Positions 57,974 to 64,000 of a stretch of 64,000 nucleotides of DNA are shown one piece after another. A program made the position numbers and the translations under genes. The notes under the pieces are model-generated. The model worked only from the letters and a program-made list of their open reading frames with translations. It made no database searches and was not told the DNA's origin. The stretch's first letter is position 1, and the number at the start of each line of letters is the position of its first letter. Source of the DNA: Dipylidium caninum (lineage: Eukaryota > Platyhelminthes > Cestoda > Cyclophyllidea > Dipylidiidae); NCBI GenBank assembly GCA_017562135.1, contig QEYB01000654.1, positions 620,001-684,000 on the forward strand, read 5' to 3'.

Positions 57974-60900
57974 CTGAAAATAAAAATAAACGAAAATTGT
58001 ATTGAGCATAATAAAATTTCTAATGTTAGCAAAGGATATGCACAATAAATCACCACATATGGACAAAGAATTACTGGAAAACTTTCCTATTAGATGTTAG
58101 AAATAGGCAACATCCTCTCAACAAGGTATTACTTGTCTAACGAGATCGAGTTGTCAGAAGAAGGCAGGAATTAACACAATTGGCGTTGACCCACTCAAAA
58201 ATGATAAGACGTAAAATTTGCAAACTGCAAAACTGATGTACTGGGTTTTATACCAGCCAACAGGCAGAAGAAAACATTATCATCAACCGATAAATTTAAA
58301 CGGATGTAAAAACACAAAACATCAAAGACAAAGCCAAATAGGCCTCGAAAGTCGAGACGTGGAAGGAGGAAGATGAATGTAATTGGAGTACGCATTTTAG
58401 AGTTTTGGCACTCCTGATTTATGGGAAAGACTGATACTAGGCCTTTCGTCATCTTTATTAAAAACCGCAGGTATGAGGTTCACTTTCTAAACTTTAGCAG
58501 GAGATAATGACAAGGCAAGTCGAACAAGGATTACATGGCTTGTCTTCCACAAATTTTCCTGCATTGTCCACTGGGACATCGGGATGGGAGCCTATGGGGA
58601 AAGCAAAATAAAGCCTATAGATGGTAGACTCAATAAGGAACAGACATGATGACCAGAAATGCAAATCGCTAGTAGAGGTAAATCTAATCAAAATGGCACA
58701 AAAGCAAATTCAAGGAAAGTCAACGAGCTTCAAAGTACTGTATGGAATAGCTACGAAAGAGACAAATTTTCACATAACTTGCAACAAGTAATGAAATGCT
58801 ACAGTTGCATATCTCAATTTCACCTGAAGACTAGCAATTCCATTTAATAAAACAGGGATATTACCCTCCCCCTCTTGTGCAGATTTGCGCTGCAACCCTT
58901 CCAATTCATCGTCTAAAAAGAAAGTCATAAATTGCAGGGATCATTTTAATTTCCACTCCAAATTTAACTCCGTTCACATCCGTGACCTCGCCATCGCCTT
59001 TCGTTAACTAACCCAGTGGAGACATCGTCCAGTGAAGAATGCACTATTGAACCTACCTCCTCCATCGAGCGACTTCTTCTCGACTTCCCTCTTCGACGAC
59101 TCTGTGAATAAAAGACGACATCCCGTTAACCTCGGGCCGCCCATATCCACTTGAAAAGGTAACTCACAAAACAACTGTGATACACGGAAGTATAAGTCCT
59201 ACAATCAAAAACTACATGTTTACTGTCCTACGATCCTATGAAAAATTGACTTTCGTTCAGCCCTTCGGCTTCCACATCCATCTTCATGTCACGACTCGCT
59301 TACCAACTACATCTGGCAGTTCACCATGTACTGCTGCATCTTCGACAGATCCAACTGCAAAAGAAGACGTACAGGGACATAGTGTGGCAGAGGAGGCAGT
59401 CAACAGGAATCAATTTCATGGTAATTACTGTGATTTGGACAGATCATTCACTTTTCTGAATTAATCATGGGAAAATCAGGGACACAACATTTAAGACGGC
59501 TTTCCTTTGTCCTAATGGAACTCAAAAATACCTCCCTATCGAGTGAAAATGTAATGAACCGCAATATCTTTCGAGAAAAGGGGTGGGGGGAGAGAAATGG
59601 TCCGGAGTGATGGCTAGTGTACTGAGAACTGGATTCCGAACCAACGTATACGCTACCACTCCCAGTTTCCCAGTTGGCAGGGTTGTCAATACTCTTCAGA
59701 TGGCCTGTTAAGCCTTGGCTGCTTTGACAGTACAGCACCCGCCAAACTAGGCCGAGAGCACCCTCATCAAACACTCTTGGCCTGGCTCTGCTCACGCTGT
59801 TTTTTTTCTAATTCAATGACTGGGCTGCTCTGTTCCATAGAGGGGGTCCACCTCAATGACTCTACTCAAAATACAAATGACATTTCATTTGCAATTTGAG
59901 ATTGCATCACCTCACCACCTGGCACAAAATCTTGATACAGTCCATGCTCTCCAAACATCCACTTATTGAATGCTTCTGTGTAAGCAATGGACACATTGTT
60001 TAAACCGACTGACCACGAATAAGGCACGAGCACCATCGACACTTTACCCCGGTGGAGATTATCTCGTGGGGTTAGATAAAGTCAACTTTTGGAGAATCAA
60101 ACAGACAGGAGACTTTGGCAGGGAAATATATAAATGATTAATTATGCCTACCAATGGGGAAGACGGACTACAAAAAGTGGGAAGGGGTTTTTTTTAGTCG
60201 TTATGCAAAAAACACTTCTGAAACTTACCACCTACTTCAACTAAGGTATTCAAAAAAAATTGGTTTTGTGCAAGCGAAAACATCACTTATGATCAAGTGG
60301 ACTAAGACGCAAATCGAAAACATTCAAACTTTCAGTTAGGGTAATTTTATACAACCGCGACACTGCACAAACGTCTGAGAGGCTATTCATTTCGCTTACC
60401 ATCGTCGGATCCTTCGAGCTCATCTTCGTGAGGGTTCTCCGGCATTTCTAGACATAAAATGGACGAAGAGAGCATGAGAACACACCGCGTTAGACAACGA
60501 AAACCTTCGGACCTTACTATTCTACTAATGTATTTGAAATTAACTGCTTCCTCTTCATCCCACCTAACAGTGAGTGAGACACTCCCTCCTGCCCCAGAGG
60601 CCACAATAATACTTGATCAATTGTCTGAGTACGCATCAGCTCCCTCCTCCTATGTCCAATCAGACTGTTCGATGAACAAAGGCGGCTCGGACGAGTCAAG
60701 ATCCACGGGAGTACCCATAGTCATGGTTGTGCCGGCCGAGCAATCGTCGAGTCGGTGGGCCAGAAAAGCACGGCGAGTATTTACTGACTGGAAAACACTT
60801 CCAAGGCACTTACCGTCTCCGTTGGCAGAGAGCGTAGGCACATCGGAAGTTGCTGGAACTGAAAAGAATCTCAAATGACTTAACGAATAAGCTCCGAGTA

Positions 60901-63900
60901 TAAAGGCACCTTTTTGAACAGACTCACAGTGCACTCAGCATGTGCTCTGGATAAACGGTGGAATCTACTCACCTACAGAGGTTTCCACAGGTTTCCCTTC
61001 GGTTGTGGCCTTTGCAACTTCTAGTATGATAAAAACGGAATGAATATATAAATTTTCTCTATAGAACTAGGTAAAAACCCTAATGTCCGTTTCCGGTAAC
61101 TCAAAATTCATTTATACGCAGATGTGAAATCAATATATAATTGCAATTGTAAACACAAATGCACATTTAAGTTTCTTATTTGAATGACAACGCGACAGTT
61201 ACGGGTATGGATATTTTTAATCATCAAAAAATAGCCCCCCTCCTATAATGTTTATTCCTGCGTTTTAGGGCTTGTTTAGTTTACAGCAAAAGCGATTAAA
61301 GATTACCACTCGTCGGTACATACATTACGTGTTACAATAGCTTTTCCTGGAAAGCAGTCAACATAATAATAAGGGAATTAGGTCCCTACTTGCAATGTAG
61401 TTTTTTACAACTTGATGAATTAATGAGCGGCTGTTTCATACTGACAAAACAATTTGTATTTCTTTGAAGAAGTCATATTTCACTATTACGAACAAAAGTT
61501 AAATGGATAGCTATTAAGACTGCATAAGCAAACGAGGGGCATTGCAGATGATACAGTAGTATTCCTCATTATTAATGATAAATTCAGGAAAACTATGTCG
61601 ACGTCCAAATGTATTCTTCAAGTTAATACTTAAAATGGGAATTAGTATGACCGCCAAACGAGAGAATTAAAACAAACTTAAGGAATCGGCAACAAAAATA
61701 CGTTACTTAACAACATTTGATAAGTTATCCCCGAATAAACAGTTCCAATTCTAAATCAGTAGTAAAATGAAAGTTGATTCGGTAGACTTAATTTGCAGAG
61801 CCAACAGACAACTCGTAATTTAGGGAGGGGAAAAATGGGAAGGACAACAGCTCTCATGCGAATGAGACTCGACAGGTATTCACAGCTACGAAGATCAGAC
61901 GCAATTAGGAACTCGCTGAGCCCAGGCTTTTGCCATCTTGATTAAAAGCCACAGACACGAAGTTCACTTTCTCCACGTCAGCAGGAGGTAATGTAATGCA
62001 AGTCGAACAAGGATTACCTGGCGCCGATCGGCCCCTTTTCCCTGCGTCTTCCACTGGGACTTCCAAATGGAGCGCTGAAGGGAAAAGGAACCATAAACCA
62101 TGGATGGAAGACCCAATAAAGGAAAGTGAATGATCAAATATGCAAAGTGCATACAGAGGGAACCCTAATAAATGAATACACAATTAAATTCAGGAGAAGT
62201 TACCAAGTCCCCATGCTACTCTTTGAAATAGCCACCCAGGGACAAAAATCCAACTAATTCGCAATAAATGATGAAATGTTACAGCTGTACACCTCAATTC
62301 TAGAGGAAGGCCGGCAATGCTTCCCATACAAGCGCTTAATGCCACCGTTTTAAAGGATTCATGAATTGAAAGGACCATTAAATTTCCGCTCCAAATTTGA
62401 CTCCTTTTACTTTCGTGACCCCGCCATTTCATTTCGTTAATTAATATAGTGCACACCTCTACCCTTGAATAGTGCAGCATCGAGAGGCTTCTCCTCGGTC
62501 TTGGCCTCGGCCTTTGAAGACTCTGTGGATAAATAACATCGCGTTAACCTCAAGCCTGCCACAGCCATATAAAAGGTGATATATTTTGATTACCCTCAGA
62601 TTCCTCTTGAAGTTTCCCTTCATCAGGATTCTTCGGCATTTCTGGAAATGTAAAGTGGACCAAGAAAGCATGAGAACACATTGCTTTAGACAACTAAAAC
62701 CTGCGTTTCATACCACCAAAATTTATATATTAGAAATCAACTGCTTCCTCTTCATTCCATTCCCAGATTCCACAAAAATACTTGACTAATCGTCTGAGAA
62801 CTCATCTACTTCCTCATTACTCCGCTGGAACTTGTGAATAAGAAAGAAAGAAAGTGTCGGACTATGGTTGGCAGGGACCTGTGGCTTGGACGCAGGGCTT
62901 TCAAGGTGGACTCCTAACCCCCGCACGTCATTTGAGTCATTTCATTTAAATAAGAGGGAGAGCAACTAGGGTACTCGGCTCACCTGGTTCATCCTCTTCT
63001 CCCATACTTATTGGTGTCGTAGGTCGCAGTCCTTAATAAAAGCAAAAGCATGTATCTCGCATAGCAGCAAGAGAAGGAAAAGCGGCTCAGTGGAGCGATG
63101 GAGGGAGGTAACCACGTGACCACGAGACTGCACGATGGTGCCGACTGAGTAGTCGTCGAGTCGGTGGGTCAGAAAAGCACGACAGGAGTATTTGCTGACT
63201 GGAAAACACTCCCAAGGGACTTACCGTCTTCGGTGACGGGGGACGTTGACGAATTGGAGTTTACTAAAACTGCAAAGAATCACATATTGAACCTTTCCGA
63301 CACACACAACCCACAGTATGCTCAGTACACACATTGGATAAAAGGTGGAATCTACTAACCTTCGGGGGTTTTTACAGGTTCTTCTTTGATGGCGACCCGT
63401 GCAAGTTTTACTGGAACTAAGAACGGACAAATATATAACCTTTCCTTATGGAACTATGTAAAACACCTAATGTTCATCTCCAGTGACTTGTCCACCCGCT
63501 TATTTGTGCCTTACGTTTCTGATGGAGGTATCTGCTGCGTCAAAAGTCCTCAAACTCTAAATGTTAAATTAAGCTATTGTATTAAAAACTATAAAATAGG
63601 CCTTTTTGTTTATTCTTTGTTCAGCTGCGTAGATTTTTCGTGTTTGTGATCCCACTTGTACCCTTTTTTCCCCGAAACTAAGTACAATTTGCATCCTCTT
63701 TTCTTGTACCAATTCAAATTCAATAACGCGGCTCAAGGTGGTGAAATACTAATGAGGCATTCGGAGATGGACCGACTAATGGAAGAAATGCCCGATATTA
63801 GTTCCAGAAATTTCGTTATGACAATTTGAGTAACATCAACGAACCTTGAGGAACACCACCGGCTCATGTTGATAAGGTGCGATTAACAACTTACCATCTT

Positions 63901-63933
63901 TGTCGACAGGGGACTTCAGCGGATCGGAGTCAA
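57897..63933 (-). CDS. micro-exon gene for a predicted GPI-anchored acidic protein (gene overview, 5' end beyond window)
   Basis: Fifteen internal exons of 12-60 bases followed by a terminal exon. Each internal exon is a multiple of three bases, is bounded by AG and GT, and starts and ends in phase 1, so any exon can be skipped or repeated without breaking the frame. Joined in order they read without a stop for about 258 residues (plus those upstream): Glu/Asp/Lys/Ser/Pro-rich repeats, then a 14-residue hydrophobic end. Exons in transcript order: 63933-63895, 63410-63360, 63269-63225, 63031-62984, 62641-62594, 62522-62463, 62074-62018, 61020-60973, 60858-60814, 60447-60400, 60240-60229, 59354-59304, 59101-59057, 58912-58865, 58591-58535, 57973-57897. 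A signal peptide exon is expected beyond base 64000. I do not recognise the protein. The layout resembles schistosome micro-exon genes and, less closely, PEVK- or mucin-like stalks. Extensive alternative splicing is likely. Confidence 0.8.
57974..58534 (-). other. last intron of the micro-exon gene
   Basis: About 0.56 kb, AT-rich. The part next to mini-exon 15 is homologous to 61905-62017 (shared GAAAGTGAAC block on the minus strand), showing that intron sequence was duplicated too. Confidence 0.6.
58535..58591 (-). CDS. mini-exon 15 (57 bases)
   Basis: Acceptor CCCCATAG, donor GTAATC preceded by T. Encodes GSHPDVPVDNAGKFVEDKP. Paralogue of 62018-62074. If not spliced, the frame continues CNPCSTCLVIISC and stops, followed by AATAAA about 50 bases on. 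This exon could therefore also serve as an alternative 3' end. Confidence 0.72.
58865..58912 (-). CDS. mini-exon 14 (48 bases)
   Basis: Acceptor CTTTTTAG, donor GTAATA. Encodes DDELEGLQRKSAQEGE. No counterpart identified in the other module. Confidence 0.75.
59057..59101 (-). CDS. mini-exon 13 (45 bases)
   Basis: Acceptor ATTCACAG, donor GTAGGT. Encodes ESSKREVEKKSLDGG, basic and acidic mixed. Paralogue of 62463-62522; the upstream intron is also conserved (CGTTAACCTC in both on the plus strand). Confidence 0.8.
59304..59354 (-). CDS. mini-exon 12 (51 bases)
   Basis: Acceptor TTTTGCAG, donor GTAAGC. Encodes VGSVEDAAVHGELPDVV. No clear counterpart in the 62-63 kb module; it lies in extra sequence unique to this copy. 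Confidence 0.8.
60229..60240 (-). CDS. 12-base micro-exon 11
   Basis: TTGAAGTAGGTG between an acceptor with an eight-T tract ending CCTTAG and a consensus donor GTAAGT. Phase 1 at both ends, adding VEVG. No counterpart seen in the other module. At 12 bases it is below the usual size limit for exon definition. Confidence 0.62.
60400..60447 (-). CDS. mini-exon 10 (48 bases)
   Basis: Acceptor ATGTCTAG, donor GTAAGC. Encodes EMPENPHEDELEGSDD, strongly acidic. Paralogue of 62594-62641. Confidence 0.82.
60814..60858 (-). CDS. mini-exon 9 (45 bases)
   Basis: Acceptor CTTTTCAG, donor GTAAGT. Encodes VPATSDVPTLSANGD. Paralogue of 63225-63269 with the same length and phase. Confidence 0.82.
60973..61020 (-). 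CDS. mini-exon 8 (48 bases)
   Basis: Acceptor ATACTAG, donor GTGAGT. Encodes EVAKATTEGKPVETSV. Paralogue of 63360-63410. Confidence 0.78.
   Translation of the reverse strand, partial: KLQRPQPKGNLWKPL
61021..62017 (-). other. AT-rich intron between module copies
   Basis: About 1 kb, AT-rich with few open frames. I looked for further mini-exons here and found no convincing AG...GT pair in phase 1. Confidence 0.6.
62018..62074 (-). CDS. mini-exon 7 (57 bases)
   Basis: Acceptor CCCTTCAG, donor GTAATC. Encodes ALHLEVPVEDAGKRGRSAP. Paralogue of 58535-58591; both copies use the same GTAATCC donor. If unspliced, the frame continues for 36 more codons (through NPCSTC) to a stop. Confidence 0.72.
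62463..62522 (-). CDS. mini-exon 6 (60 bases)
   Basis: Acceptor TCCACAG, donor GTAGAG. Encodes ESSKAEAKTEEKPLDAALFK. Paralogue of 59057-59101 but 15 bases longer at the 3' side, because the donor lies further downstream. Confidence 0.75.
62594..62641 (-). CDS. mini-exon 5 (48 bases)
   Basis: Acceptor TTTCCAG, donor GTAATC. Encodes EMPKNPDEGKLQEESE. Clear paralogue of 60400-60447. Confidence 0.78.
62984..63031 (-). CDS. mini-exon 4 (48 bases)
   Basis: Acceptor TTATTAAG (weak), donor GTGAGC. Encodes GLRPTTPISMGEEDEP. No counterpart found in the other module copy. The weaker acceptor makes it less certain. Confidence 0.6.
63225..63269 (-). CDS. mini-exon 3 (45 bases)
   Basis: Acceptor TTTGCAG, donor GTAAGT. 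Encodes VLVNSNSSTSPVTED, Ser/Thr-rich with an NSS sequon. Paralogue of 60814-60858; the intron just after it is also conserved between copies. Confidence 0.8.
63360..63410 (-). CDS. mini-exon 2 (51 bases)
   Basis: Acceptor TTCCAG, donor GTTAGT (weaker than its paralogue's GTGAGT). Encodes VKLARVAIKEEPVKTPE. Paralogue of the exon at 60973-61020. Confidence 0.75.
63895..63933 (-). CDS. mini-exon 1 (39 bases), start of a further module
   Basis: Acceptor GTTTCAG, donor GTAAGT-type. Encodes VDSDPLKSPVDKD. Homologous to the mini-exons at 63225 and 60814, and the upstream intron matches that of 60858, so another module copy begins here and continues beyond the window. Confidence 0.75.
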
Positions 63934-64000
63934 CTGAAACAGTAAAGAACCTCACATGGCTAAACGGATAAGCACCTTTCTGAATCAACCTGCAGTGCAC

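Noticed and set aside
59110..59195. possible 7-base micro-exon near 59190 (minus strand, CACAG and GTGAGT)
   Set aside because: Seven bases would shift the frame; inconsistent with the phase-1 rule of all other mini-exons.
62200..62235. possible 17-base exon near 62210-62226 (minus strand)
   Set aside because: In phase 1 it begins with a stop codon.

Overview
The window is eukaryotic and looks like protostome animal DNA. Coding is split into short exons joined by GT-AG introns from under 100 bases to about 12 kb. One gene is an invertebrate-type adhesion receptor. A neuropeptide gene has a TATA-like box about 33 bases before a TCAGT initiator, a core promoter typical of arthropods. I therefore lean towards an arthropod, but the sequence alone does not settle it. 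Many long open frames lie in GC-rich, simple-repeat DNA and are not genes.

Layout. (1) About 2.5-41.0 kb, plus strand: a Kirre/Roughest/Kirrel-type receptor with five Ig domains and one membrane span. Fourteen exons were assembled by hand, and splice phase fits at every junction except the Ig1 exon, where the frame breaks just before a strong donor. The start of Ig1 and the signal peptide were not found and probably lie before base 1. (2) 42.15-42.75 kb, minus strand: a compact single-exon gene for a secreted precursor ending in an amidation site, predicted to release an RFamide peptide. (3) About 45.0-55.2 kb: a mosaic of duplicated and inverted segments, including near-identical 1.2-kb inverted arms around a 2.2-kb spacer. 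A second inverted pair joins 10.7-12.5 kb, inside the fourth intron of the receptor gene, with 47.0-48.7 kb. (4) 57.9-63.9 kb, minus strand, in AT-richer DNA: the most unusual locus. Fifteen consecutive mini-exons of 12-60 bases, every one a multiple of three and starting and ending in phase 1, lead into a terminal exon for a hydrophobic tail that looks like a GPI-anchor signal. The exons fall into tandemly duplicated modules, and a further module runs off the right end. I do not recognise the protein; the architecture resembles the micro-exon genes described in schistosomes.

The receptor, the peptide precursor and the predicted GPI-anchored protein would all pass through the secretory pathway, but nothing here shows that they work together. 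The rest is intron, intergenic DNA, microsatellites and segmental duplications.
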